A DNA stretch of 64,000 nucleotides. It comes from a bacterium. Its GTDB lineage: Bacteria; Actinomycetota; Acidimicrobiia; Acidimicrobiales; Bin134. The DNA lies in contig JAPPAP010000039.1 in assembly GCA_026705465.1 (NCBI GenBank), forward strand, positions 1-64,000, read 5' to 3'. Made by a program: the position numbers and the translations under genes. Numbering within the stretch: the stretch's first letter is position 1; each line of letters begins with the position of its first letter. The notes beneath the pieces are model-generated. The model saw only the letters and a program-made list of their open reading frames with translations, ran no database searches and had not been told where the DNA came from. Shown one piece after another: positions 1-8,024 of the stretch.

Positions 1-716
1 AGGGTCAGATCGCTGCCCGGGTTGTATTCGTCCACCACGTAGGGACCGGCGCCCAAACCGGCGTCGGTTCGGAAGCCGTCGCTCCAATCCCGTCCTAGGT
101 GGGCGGGCGGGAACGGGCCGGAGAACAGCAGAATGTACTCCACGAAAGGCTGGCCCTCCGGCCAGCTCAGCCGGACTGCCTTATCGTCCACCACTTCCAA
201 CTCGGCGCTGTCGAAGCCCGATGTGCTGGCGCAGTCGTCTTCGGGGTCGTTGCAGTTCTCGAAATAGAACACCATGTCGTCGGAGCTCACCGGGGTGCCG
301 TCGCTCCAGGTGGCGTCGGCCCGCAGCCGGTACTCCACCACCAGGGGATCCTCGTTGATGATGGTGGGAAGGGATTCGCAGAAATACGGCTCGAAGGAGA
401 AGTCGGGCATGGTGCGCACGCAGGTGGGCCACACCGCTCGGATCACCTGGCGGCCGGCCAGGAGGTTGTCGCCGGCGGTCAGGTTGTTGAAGTTGGTGAG
501 CTCTTGCTCCAGCCCGATGACCACGCTGGTGGGCTTGTCGTCGGGGGTCGGGGCGGGGGCTTCGGTTGCTGCCGGAGCAGCCGTGGGCTCTTGGGCCAGG
601 GGCTGCTGGGAGGCTGGAGTCGACGAGTCGTCGTTGCCGCAGGCGGTGGCCAGCAGTGCGAGTGCCAGCAGGATGACGAGCCCGCGCGTCCAGCGATTGG
701 TATGGATCGGTCGCAT
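1..716 (-). CDS. ABC transporter peptide-type substrate-binding lipoprotein, C-terminally truncated by window edge
   Basis: Only the first 238 codons lie in the window; the gene runs off the left edge. The protein opens with a basic n-region, a leucine/alanine-rich hydrophobic stretch and a lipobox-like LLATAC, so it should be exported and lipid-anchored at Cys26. A low-complexity Ala/Pro/Thr linker follows, then a segment typical of family 5 solute-binding proteins for oligopeptides or nickel, including TWSDGTPVSSDDMVFYFE at about residue 125. This family delivers a ligand to an ABC permease. The ATG at 716 was chosen because the signal peptide begins there. An in-frame GTG at 728 would add four residues. 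The ligand cannot be told from this part, and the permease genes would lie outside the window. Confidence 0.85.
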   Translation of the reverse strand, partial: MRPIHTNRWTRGLVILLALALLATACGNDDSSTPASQQPLAQEPTAAPAATEAPAPTPDDKPTSVVIGLEQELTNFNNLTAGDNLLAGRQVIRAVWPTCVRTMPDFSFEPYFCESLPTIINEDPLVVEYRLRADATWSDGTPVSSDDMVFYFENCNDPEDDCASTSGFDSAELEVVDDKAVRLSWPEGQPFVEYILLFSGPFPPAHLGRDWSDGFRTDAGLGAGPYVVDEYNPGSDLT

Positions 717-831
717 TTCCCTCTTCACGTCGTGCCACGCTAGCGGGAAGGGCCAGGTTGAAGAACCTTCTTCACCAATTGTCGCCGGGGCCGATAGCAT
801 GAGGCCGAAGGGAACACATACGGGCGACCGG

Positions 832-850
832 CGGTTGTAGTCTGCAACCG
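832..850. promoter_or_regulatory. Small inverted repeat upstream of the 869 gene
   Basis: CGGTTG and CAACCG form a 6-bp inverted repeat with a 7-nt spacer. It ends a few bases before the AAGGAG ribosome site of the gene at 869. It could be an operator or a short leader hairpin. Position and symmetry are the only support. Confidence 0.25.
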
Positions 851-868
851 TTAGCCAAGGAGAGACCA

Positions 869-1135
869 GTGACATTGGAAACAGTCCGCAACCCAGCGGC
901 CCTCATCGAGATCACCGAGTTGGTGGATCGGCTGCTGGACGCCATTGATGGAGAGCTCACCAGCCGCTCCCGGGTGGTAGACGGACTGTTGGACCTGCGT
1001 CTCGCTGCTACCGACCTCCCCGACGTGGTCGCCCAAGTCGACGATTGCCTCGCCACGCTTCCCGGCAGCACCACGGTGACGAACCGTTGGTGGATGGAGA
1101 CGTTGGCCGACCTCCGCACCGCCGCTTCTAACTAG
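869..1135 (+). CDS. Small conserved-looking hypothetical protein (88 aa)
   Basis: I do not recognise this family. The GTG start at 869 follows a good AAGGAGAG ribosome site with 5 nt spacing, which argues that the gene is real. The product is acidic and mostly helical in character. It has Leu/Ile/Val heptad-like spacing through residues 12-60 and no cysteines apart from one near residue 60. There is no signal peptide or membrane segment, so it should be a small cytoplasmic protein, perhaps oligomeric. It is divergent from the substrate-binding lipoprotein and lies 239 bp upstream of the molybdenum hydroxylase gene, with a structured repeat in between, so no functional link can be claimed. Confidence 0.6.
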   Translation: MTLETVRNPAALIEITELVDRLLDAIDGELTSRSRVVDGLLDLRLAATDLPDVVAQVDDCLATLPGSTTVTNRWWMETLADLRTAASN

Positions 1136-1166
1136 TTCACGGTTGGCGGCGGGCTTAGTAAGCCTT

Positions 1167-1261
1167 CAGGCGTCTGGCGGGTCCTGTCCGGGCTCAGCCC
1201 GCCGTCCTCCATGGAGTCCGGGCGGCGGGCGCCCAGAGCCCGGCCACCCCCCAGACGCCTG
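1167..1261. repeat. Structured intergenic repeat, copy 1
   Basis: A perfect 11-bp inverted repeat (1167-1177 with 1251-1261) encloses a 73-nt core identical to that of copy 2 at 10288. The core can fold further: 1188-1195 pairs with 1236-1243, 1197-1204 with 1223-1230, and CTCCATGGAG caps it. This leaves an internal loop of CGGGTCCTGT on one side and CCACCCC on the other, and both sides recur in copies 2 and 3. The outer arms differ between copies yet remain self-complementary. The element sits between the gene ending at 1135 and the molybdenum hydroxylase start at 1375. It may be a structured RNA or a small mobile hairpin element; I recognise no known family. Confidence 0.8.
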
Positions 1262-1374
1262 CATCTTTCCTCCATCCGCAGAGCCGTCTGCCTTTTCCTT
1301 TTGCGGTGCGGAGGATCGGCTGCACTCACGAAAAGAGGGGGGTACGCTCAGGGGGAGTTTCGGGAGGTGGCGAG

Positions 1375-3729
1375 ATGACTGAATCCTCTACGGCGGTGGT
1401 GGGGACCAGGCTGCTTCGGAAGGAGGATCCCGAGCTGCTCACCGGGGAGGCCCGGTTTGTGGACGATCTCGACCTCACGGGGGCGCTTTGGGTGGCTTGC
1501 GTGCGGAGTCCTCATGCGCATGCCCGCATCAATTCGGTGGACTTGAGTGGCGCGCTAGCTGCCGACGGCGTGGTGGCCGCGTACTCGGGGGCTGATCTGG
1601 CTGAATCTTGGGGGCCGTTGCCGTGTGCTTGGCCGGTGACCGACGACATGAAGAACCCGGCTCATCTGCCTATCGCGGTGGACAAGGCCAACTACGTGGG
1701 CGACGTGGTGGCGGTGGTGCTGGCTGTTGATCGCTATGGGGCGGTCGATGCTGCTGGCCTGGTCGAGGTGGACTACGAGCCGCTCGACGCGGTGGTCGAC
1801 CTCGAGGACGCCCTGGCCGACAGCACCGTCATCCACGAGGATCTCGGCACCAACGCCTCCTACACCTGGGAGCTGACTCCCGACGCCGACGCGGTGGAGG
1901 CCGCGTTCTCGGCGGCTGACCATGTGGTGTCGGAGCGCTACATCCAGCAACGGCTCATCCCCGCGGCCATGGAACCCCGAGGGGTGGTGGCGGTGCCCGC
2001 GCCCTTCGGGGGCGATATCACTATCTACTCGGCCACCCAGATCCCCCACATCCTCAAGGTCATGGTGGCCCTCACCCTGGGCCTGCCCGAGCAGAAGGTG
2101 CGGGTGGTGGCCCCGTCGGTGGGAGGCGGGTTCGGCTCCAAGCTGAACGTGTACGCCGAGGAGATCATGTGTACTGCGCTGGCGCTGCGCCATGGCGTAC
2201 CGGTGCGCTGGACCGAGGGCCGCTCCGAGGCCGCCGGTTCCACCATCCAGGGCCGGGGCCAGATCCAAGACATCGAGCTGGCTGCCGACGCCGAGGGCCG
2301 CATCAGCGCAGTGCGGGTCAAGCTGGTGGCCGACATGGGGGCCTACCTCCAACTGGTCACCCCCGGAGTGCCGCTTTTGGGCGCCTTCTTGTACCACGGC
2401 TGCTACGACATCCCGAATTATTCCTTCGTGTGCACTGGCGTGTTCACCAACATGACCCCCACCGACGCCTACCGGGGGGCGGGCCGGCCCGAGGCCACTT
2501 ACGCCATTGAGCGGGCCATGGACTCGCTGGCCGCGGCCGTGGGCGTGGATCCGGCCGAGATCAGGCGGCGCAACTTCATCGCCCCCGAGCAGTTCCCCTA
2601 TTCGTCTGCCCCCGGGCTGGTGTTCGACAGCGGCAACTACCCCCAGGCCCTGGAACGGGCCCTGGAAGTAGTGGACTACGAGGGCTTGCGGGCCCAGCAG
2701 GCCGAGCGCCGGGCCGCGGGGGACACCCGCCATCTGGGCGTAGGCCTGTCAAGCTATGTGGAGATGTGCGGTTTGGCCCCGAGCCGGGTGCTGGCCTCGC
2801 TGAACTACGCCGCCGGCGGCTGGGAGTCGGCCACCGTGCGGGTGCTGCCCACCGCCAAGGTGCAAGTGGTGACCGGCACCTCGCCCCATGGCCAGGGCCA
2901 CGAGACGTGCTGGTCGATGATCGTGGCCGACCAGCTGGGTGTCGATCCCGACGACGTGGAGGTGCTGCACTCTGATACCGCCATCTCCCCGCTGGGCTTG
3001 GACTCCTACGGTTCCCGGTCGCTGTCGGTGGGCGGCACCGCGGTGTATATGGCCGCCGACAAGGTCATAGACAAGGCCCGCCTCATCGCCGCCCACCAGA
3101 TGGAGGCCAACGTGGAGGACTTGGAGTTCTCCGACGGCACGTTCCGGGTGAAGGGCCAGCCCGATGCCGAGATGCCGCTGGCCGCGGTGGCCTTCGAGGC
3201 GTTCACCGCCCACAACCTGCCCGATGGCATGGAGCCCAATCTGGAGGGCCACATGACCTGGGACCCGCCCAACTTCACCTTCCCGTTCGGGACCCACGTA
3301 GCGGTGGTGGAGGTGGACGCCGAGACTGGTGATGTGGAGATGCTGGACTACGTGGCGGTTGACGACTGCGGAAATCAGATCAACCCCATGGTGGTGGAAG
3401 GCCAGATCCACGGCGGCATCCTCCAGGGGGTGGCTCAGGCTCTTTGGGAGGAGGCCGCATTCGATGCCGAAGGCCAGCCCCGCAACGTCAGCTTTCTCGA
3501 CTACTTGGTGCCCTCGCCGGCGGAGACCCCGTCGTTCCGCACCGACTCAACGGTGACCCCCAGCCCCACCAACCCCATGGGGGTAAAGGGAATTGGCGAG
3601 GCCGGCACCATCGCCTCCACGCCGGCGGTGATCAACGCCATTGCCGACGCGCTGTCCCCCCTGGGGATCAACGATGTTGAGATGCCGGCCACGCCCGAGC
3701 GGATCTGGGAATTGATCTCCGGGTCGTAG
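1375..3729 (+). CDS. Molybdopterin-binding large subunit of a xanthine dehydrogenase/CO dehydrogenase-family hydroxylase
   Basis: This 784-aa protein matches the large catalytic subunit of molybdenum hydroxylases (CoxL/XdhB type). The N-terminal aldehyde oxidase a/b hammerhead domain covers about residues 15-125. The Moco-binding GGGFGSK is at 250-256, the active-site loop AYRGAGR at 365-371, and the catalytic-type Glu in GIGEAG near 742. AYRGAGR is the signature of form II enzymes, unlike the AYXCSFR of true form I CO dehydrogenases, so the substrate is probably an aldehyde or N-heterocycle, not CO. I chose ATG 1375 because GGGAGG lies just upstream; an in-frame start at 1306 lacks support. 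The usual FAD-binding and 2Fe-2S subunit genes are not adjacent, which is odd for a heterotrimeric enzyme. Confidence 0.9.
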   Translation: MTESSTAVVGTRLLRKEDPELLTGEARFVDDLDLTGALWVACVRSPHAHARINSVDLSGALAADGVVAAYSGADLAESWGPLPCAWPVTDDMKNPAHLPIAVDKANYVGDVVAVVLAVDRYGAVDAAGLVEVDYEPLDAVVDLEDALADSTVIHEDLGTNASYTWELTPDADAVEAAFSAADHVVSERYIQQRLIPAAMEPRGVVAVPAPFGGDITIYSATQIPHILKVMVALTLGLPEQKVRVVAPSVGGGFGSKLNVYAEEIMCTALALRHGVPVRWTEGRSEAAGSTIQGRGQIQDIELAADAEGRISAVRVKLVADMGAYLQLVTPGVPLLGAFLYHGCYDIPNYSFVCTGVFTNMTPTDAYRGAGRPEATYAIERAMDSLAAAVGVDPAEIRRRNFIAPEQFPYSSAPGLVFDSGNYPQALERALEVVDYEGLRAQQAERRAAGDTRHLGVGLSSYVEMCGLAPSRVLASLNYAAGGWESATVRVLPTAKVQVVTGTSPHGQGHETCWSMIVADQLGVDPDDVEVLHSDTAISPLGLDSYGSRSLSVGGTAVYMAADKVIDKARLIAAHQMEANVEDLEFSDGTFRVKGQPDAEMPLAAVAFEAFTAHNLPDGMEPNLEGHMTWDPPNFTFPFGTHVAVVEVDAETGDVEMLDYVAVDDCGNQINPMVVEGQIHGGILQGVAQALWEEAAFDAEGQPRNVSFLDYLVPSPAETPSFRTDSTVTPSPTNPMGVKGIGEAGTIASTPAVINAIADALSPLGINDVEMPATPERIWELISGS

Positions 3730-3755
3730 GGCAGGCATTTGGCCTACTTTCAACC

Positions 3756-3835
3756 GGGCGGCGGGTCCTGTCGCTCTACGGCGGCTTGGCGTGCTTCGCG
3801 TGCGCCAAGTCCGCCTCCGGCGCCACCCCCCGCCC
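3756..3835. repeat. Structured intergenic repeat, copy 3 (divergent)
   Basis: Outer arms GGGCGG (3756-3761) and CCGCCC (3830-3835) close the element. The internal-loop strands CGGGTCCTGTC (3762-3772) and GCCACCCC (3822-3829) match copies 1 and 2, but the apical hairpin is different: 3780-3791 pairs with 3803-3815 with one bulge. The pairs next to the loop (3772/3822, 3773/3821, 3774/3820) are kept although the bases at two of them are swapped relative to copy 1. The last arm base is also the first base of the otsB-GH15 stop codon, between two convergent genes. Confidence 0.7.
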
Positions 3836-6420
3836 TACCGGTGTTCCGATCCGCTAGTTGTTCTTGATAAAGCTATTGCGGCGTTGATGAGGCCGAGGTG
3901 GGAGTAGGCCTGGGGGTGGTTGCCCAGGAGGCGCTCGCTGGCCGGGTCGTATTGCTCAGGGAGCAGGCCAGTGGGTCCGCACAGGTCGAGGTAGCGATCG
4001 AACAGGGCCCGGGCGTCTTCTAGCTGGCCGATCAGAACGTAGGCCTCGATCAGCCACGACGCGCAGATCAGAAAGCCGCCCTCGGTGCCGGGCAGCCCGT
4101 CGTCGTGGCGGTAGCGATACACCGTCTGGCCGTCGCGCAGCTCGCTTTCCACTGCTTTGAGTGTGGACACGAACCGGGTGTCGGTGGGAGGCAATAGCCC
4201 GCTCAAACCGATCCACAGCAGGCTGGCATCGAGCTCATCCGATCCGTAGGCGGTGGTATAGGAGTGGCGGTGCTCGTTCCAGCCGTTCTCCACCACATCG
4301 GCGGCGATCTGGTGGCGCAGCGGGCGCCAGTAGGAGGCCAGCTCCGGGTCGAGGCGCTCGGCGATCTTGACGGCTCGGTCCACCGCCATCCAGCACATGA
4401 CTTTGGAGTGGACGTGATGGCGGGGTGGGCGGCGCTCCTCCCAGATTCCGTGGTCGGGCTCTTGCCAGCGAGTCGCTACTGCGCCCACTACCGCCTTGAC
4501 TACCTCCCAGTGCCGTTCGCTGAGGGTTATCTCGGCTTCGCACATCCGCCAGGCCAGATCCACCACTGGGCCGAACACGTCGAGCTGCACCTGGTGTTCG
4601 GCCGCGTTGCCGATCCGCACCGGGCGGCTGCCCGCGTAGCCGGCCAACTCGGGCAGCACAGCCTCGGGCAGGGCCTCGTCGCCCACCAGCGGGTACACCG
4701 GTCGAAGCTGCTCGGGGCTGGGGAGGTGCTCCACCCGGTCGAGGAGCCAGTCGAGCAGGTCGCTGGCCTCCTGGCTGCTGCCCAAGGCCAGCAGGGCTGC
4801 TGCGCTCATGCTGGCGTCGCGGGGCCAGCAGTAGCGGTAGTCCCAGTTGCGGACGCCGCCCAGTACCTCGGGCAGGCTGGTGGTGGCCGCGGCCAACATC
4901 GCGCCAGAGGGCTGGTGGCACAGGGCCTTGAGCACCAGCGCCGACCGCTCCACCTCCTCGGAGGCAACCGATGGGAGAGTCAGGCCCTTGGCCCAACTCT
5001 GCCAATGGGATGCGGTGACGTTGCGGCGGTCGGACTCCGTGAGGTCCGACCGATACGGGCGCCAGTGGACGCCGAGGCGCAGCACAATCTCCAGCGGCGT
5101 GCCGTCGAGCTGGACGTCGGCGATGGCCGTCTGGTGGGGGCCGTCGCCGATGATCTCCCAGCGCACCCCGGGCGACAGCAGGATCATGGTCTCGGCTGCT
5201 CCAACCACCTCTAGGCCGTTTTCAATGGCGTGCAGGCCGGTGGGGGCTCGTCCGAAGTCCAAGCGGGGAGCGAATTCGATGCGAATCCGGCCCGTGCCCA
5301 CGATGGCCCGGATCAAATTGGTGCGCCCAGCCGGCTGGAAAGGGCGCTGGTCGGAGCAGTCCAGATAGTCGGTCACCGTCACGTCTGACCACCGCGTTTC
5401 GGTGATCATGGTGCCGTCCAGGTAGCGGTGGGAGATGGGCGGGCTGTCGTCATGGCGGCTGATGGAAAAGTGCCCTGCTCTGGCGCCCCCCAGCAGTTCG
5501 GCGAATACCGCCGGGGAGTCGGCCCGAGGGTGGCACATCCAATTCACCGATGCATCGGCGGTGACCAGCGCCACTGTCCGCTGGTCGCTGAGCAGGCTGT
5601 GGCGCTCGATGGGCAGGGCGTGTTCGCCAACCAGCCAGGCGCGCCGGCGCTCGGCCAATTGAGCCAGCATCTGGGCCACTGTCTGGGGGTCGTCCAATCG
5701 GGCGTGGGCCAAGGTGGGACCGGCGCCCACCTTCAGGCCGAAGTCGGGGCCGGCAAGACGAGCGAAGGCGTCCTCGTCGGTCACGTCGTCGCCCGCGAAC
5801 ATCACCGCCTCGGCCGACACGTCAGTTCTCAGCCGGTCGAGGGCATCACCCTTGTTGAGGCTGAGCACCGACAGCTCCACCACCATCTTCCCGGCTTTGA
5901 CGTGTACGCCATCCCATCGGCCCGGCCCGTTCAGCACTTCGTCCACCGCCACGGCGGCGATCTCGGGGTCGGCCTTGCGGTAGTGGAAGGCCACTCCGGC
6001 CGGTTTGGGCTCGATGATGAATCCGTGGTCGCGCCGGGCGATGTCGTTCAGTGCCTCCAACACCCGGTCGCGCTGCTCCCTTTGCTCGGGGGACAGGTCG
6101 TTGGCGAAGCCCACGTCGAACTCGGTGCCGTGGCTGCCCACCAGGTGGATCTCCTCGGGCAAGCGGCTCAACGCGGCCAAGTCCCGCAAAGCCCGCCCCG
6201 AGATCACCGCCACGTGGGTGTCGGGCATGGCGGCCAACTGGCGCAGCGCGGCCACCGACTCCCGGAGGGGCCGGGCCTCGTCGGGGTTGTCGATGATGGG
6301 GGCCAGCGTGCCGTCGTAGTCGCAGGCCACCAGCAGCACTGGCACCCGGGCCAGCTCCCGCAACCGGGCGTCCACCTTCTGGGCGGACATCATCGGCCCA
6401 TCCGGCATTGCTTCGGTCAT
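3835..6420 (-). CDS. otsB: Trehalose-6-phosphate phosphatase fused to a GH15 trehalase/glucoamylase-like domain
   Basis: The 861-aa product joins two enzymes. Residues 1-262 are a HAD phosphatase of the OtsB family, with DYDGTL at 34-39 (nucleophile Asp34, acid/base Asp36), SGR at 74-76, K190-G-D and GDDVTDED at 210-217. Residues 265-855 are a GH15 (alpha/alpha)6 hydrolase with NWDYRYCWPRD at 525-535. A GIWEER segment near 658-663 fits the general-acid Glu, and GTEGGF near 778-783 fits the general-base Glu. OtsB releases trehalose from trehalose-6-phosphate, and GH15 enzymes of this type hydrolyse trehalose or other alpha-glucosides. One polypeptide may thus both make and break trehalose, or use the GH15 domain on another glucoside. 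It starts 34 nt after otsA, so the two are one operon. No signal peptide, so cytoplasmic. Confidence 0.9.
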   Translation of the reverse strand: MTEAMPDGPMMSAQKVDARLRELARVPVLLVACDYDGTLAPIIDNPDEARPLRESVAALRQLAAMPDTHVAVISGRALRDLAALSRLPEEIHLVGSHGTEFDVGFANDLSPEQREQRDRVLEALNDIARRDHGFIIEPKPAGVAFHYRKADPEIAAVAVDEVLNGPGRWDGVHVKAGKMVVELSVLSLNKGDALDRLRTDVSAEAVMFAGDDVTDEDAFARLAGPDFGLKVGAGPTLAHARLDDPQTVAQMLAQLAERRRAWLVGEHALPIERHSLLSDQRTVALVTADASVNWMCHPRADSPAVFAELLGGARAGHFSISRHDDSPPISHRYLDGTMITETRWSDVTVTDYLDCSDQRPFQPAGRTNLIRAIVGTGRIRIEFAPRLDFGRAPTGLHAIENGLEVVGAAETMILLSPGVRWEIIGDGPHQTAIADVQLDGTPLEIVLRLGVHWRPYRSDLTESDRRNVTASHWQSWAKGLTLPSVASEEVERSALVLKALCHQPSGAMLAAATTSLPEVLGGVRNWDYRYCWPRDASMSAAALLALGSSQEASDLLDWLLDRVEHLPSPEQLRPVYPLVGDEALPEAVLPELAGYAGSRPVRIGNAAEHQVQLDVFGPVVDLAWRMCEAEITLSERHWEVVKAVVGAVATRWQEPDHGIWEERRPPRHHVHSKVMCWMAVDRAVKIAERLDPELASYWRPLRHQIAADVVENGWNEHRHSYTTAYGSDELDASLLWIGLSGLLPPTDTRFVSTLKAVESELRDGQTVYRYRHDDGLPGTEGGFLICASWLIEAYVLIGQLEDARALFDRYLDLCGPTGLLPEQYDPASERLLGNHPQAYSHLGLINAAIALSRTTSGSEHR

Positions 6421-6454
6421 GGACTGGCCTCGACGAGAGTTGGGAACCGCCCGG

Positions 6455-7879
6455 TCATTCGCAGGCCTCCAAGCGGGCCAAGAAGCGCTCGGCCCAGCGT
6501 TGGGCGGTATTGGACCGAACGAGTCGCCTCATGGTCCGCATGGCCGGCTCGGCTTCGGCATTGGGGCGGTGGGCCGCAGCCTCCATGGCGGACTTCAGCC
6601 CCTCAATGTCGTGGGGGTTGATCAACTCGGCGGTCCGCAGCTCTTGGGCTGCGCCGGTGAACTCCGACAGCACCAGCACCCCGGTGTTGTCGGGGCGACA
6701 GGCCACATATTCCTTGGCTACCAGGTTCATGCCGTCGCGCAACGGGGTCACCAGCATCACATCGGCGATGAGGTACATGGCCACCAACTCCTCGATGGGG
6801 TGGCTCTGGTGCAGGTAGTGGACCACCGGTCGGCCCATCACCCCGAAGTTCCCGTTGACGTCGCCCACCATCTGCTCTACCTCTCGGCGGACCTCGGCAT
6901 AGCCGGTGACCTGGGAGCGGCTGGGCTCGGCGATCTGCACCAAGACGCAGTCGTCCACCGACAGCCGCCCCTCGGCCAACAGTTCCCGGAAGGCACGCAG
7001 CCGGACTTCGATGCCCTTGGTGTAGTCCAGGCGGTCGACTCCCAGCAGCACGGTGGCCGGCGAGCCCAGGGTCTGGCGGATCTCGGCCGCCCTTGTCCGT
7101 ACCGCAGGATCGGCGGCCAATCCGGCGATGCGGTCGGTGTCGATGCCGATGGGGAAGGCACCCACTTGGGTGGCTCGGCCGTTGTGCTGGATCAATTTGC
7201 CGGTGGTCTTGGCGCCGGTGATGCGGGCCACCGCCCGGCAGAAATTGTCGGCGCCTAATGCCGTTTGCAGGCCGATCAGATCGGCGCCCAGCAGGCCGTT
7301 GATGATCTCGGCCCGCCACGGCATTCGGATGTAGAGCTCGCGGGCCGGGAAAGGAATGTGGAGGAAGAATCCGATTCGCAGGTCGGGCCGGGCCGCACGC
7401 AGCAGGCCGGGAACCAGCAACAGATGGTAGTCGTGGATCCACACGGTGGCGCCAGGGGTGGCCAGGTCGGCCACGGTGGCGGCGTAGCGCTGGTTGACGG
7501 TTCGGTAGGCGTCCCACCAGGTGCGGTGGTACTCGGGGGGCACGAGGGCATCGTGGAACAGGGGCCACAGGGTGGCGTTGGAAAACCCCTCATAGAAGAG
7601 TTGCAGCTCTCCCTGGCTGACGCCGACCGGGTGACACTGGAAGCCGTCGACTTCGAACGGCTCGGTTCCCGGACCAGGGACGCCGGTCCAGCCCGCCCAC
7701 ACCGCGTCGGGATTGCCCGACATCACCGGCCGCAGCGCCGACACCAGTCCACCCGGACTGGGCACCCACTTGGCCGTTTCGCCCTCCCACACCCGCCTGA
7801 CCGGGAGCCGGTTGGCCGCGACGACGAAGCTCCACTTCTGGTCGCCAGCAGCCACGGGGCCAAAATATCGCGCTGTCAA
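6455..7879 (-). CDS. otsA: Trehalose-6-phosphate synthase (GT20)
   Basis: OtsA transfers glucose from a nucleotide sugar to glucose-6-phosphate, giving trehalose-6-phosphate, the substrate of the downstream phosphatase. GT20 landmarks run in order through the 474 residues: SPGGLVSAL near the N-terminus, WAGWTG, WIHDYHLLLVPGLLR, LGVDRLDYTKGIE and the nucleotide-binding RDGMNLVAKEYVACR near the C-terminus. Length is normal for the family. The start is uncertain: a TTG at 7879 gives the full frame and an in-frame GTG at about 7856 would remove eight residues. Neither has a clear ribosome site. Trehalose production fits protection against osmotic or drying stress. Confidence 0.93.
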   Translation of the reverse strand: MTARYFGPVAAGDQKWSFVVAANRLPVRRVWEGETAKWVPSPGGLVSALRPVMSGNPDAVWAGWTGVPGPGTEPFEVDGFQCHPVGVSQGELQLFYEGFSNATLWPLFHDALVPPEYHRTWWDAYRTVNQRYAATVADLATPGATVWIHDYHLLLVPGLLRAARPDLRIGFFLHIPFPARELYIRMPWRAEIINGLLGADLIGLQTALGADNFCRAVARITGAKTTGKLIQHNGRATQVGAFPIGIDTDRIAGLAADPAVRTRAAEIRQTLGSPATVLLGVDRLDYTKGIEVRLRAFRELLAEGRLSVDDCVLVQIAEPSRSQVTGYAEVRREVEQMVGDVNGNFGVMGRPVVHYLHQSHPIEELVAMYLIADVMLVTPLRDGMNLVAKEYVACRPDNTGVLVLSEFTGAAQELRTAELINPHDIEGLKSAMEAAAHRPNAEAEPAMRTMRRLVRSNTAQRWAERFLARLEACE

Positions 7880-7912
7880 CCGACGGCAGGGGTTGTTATG
7901 CTGATTGGCGAG

Positions 7913-7967
7913 GTGGCCCCGGCCCGGTTGGGCCGAGTCCGGTTTTGAATCGCCGGGCCGGGGCCAC
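7913..7967. terminator. Strong 15-bp perfect hairpin between sulfatase and otsA
   Basis: Positions 7913-7927 and 7953-7967 are perfect reverse complements of 15 bp, with a 25-nt loop. The hairpin lies after the stop of the sulfatase gene and before otsA, both on the minus strand. It probably ends or attenuates sulfatase transcription. There is no T-tract after the stem in the direction of transcription, so an intrinsic terminator of the classic kind is not proven. Confidence 0.5.
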
Positions 7968-8024
7968 TCTTTACGTTATCGGGTTATGGTGACGATTCAT
8001 CTAAATGACTGAAACTTGGTGAAA

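Noticed and set aside
1132..1329. Peptide-coding frame shared with the frame at 9889-10374
   Set aside because: The shared peptide comes only from the repeated DNA element. Compensated arms and absence of a ribosome site argue for structure, not protein.
1555..2733. 392-codon minus-strand frame in the molybdenum hydroxylase gene
   Set aside because: Antisense shadow of a gene with clear Moco motifs; the translation is His/Gly/Val-rich and unlike any family.
4264..6621. Plus-strand frames of 316 and 397 codons opposite otsB-GH15
   Set aside because: Shadows of a gene whose catalytic motifs are all in the minus frame.
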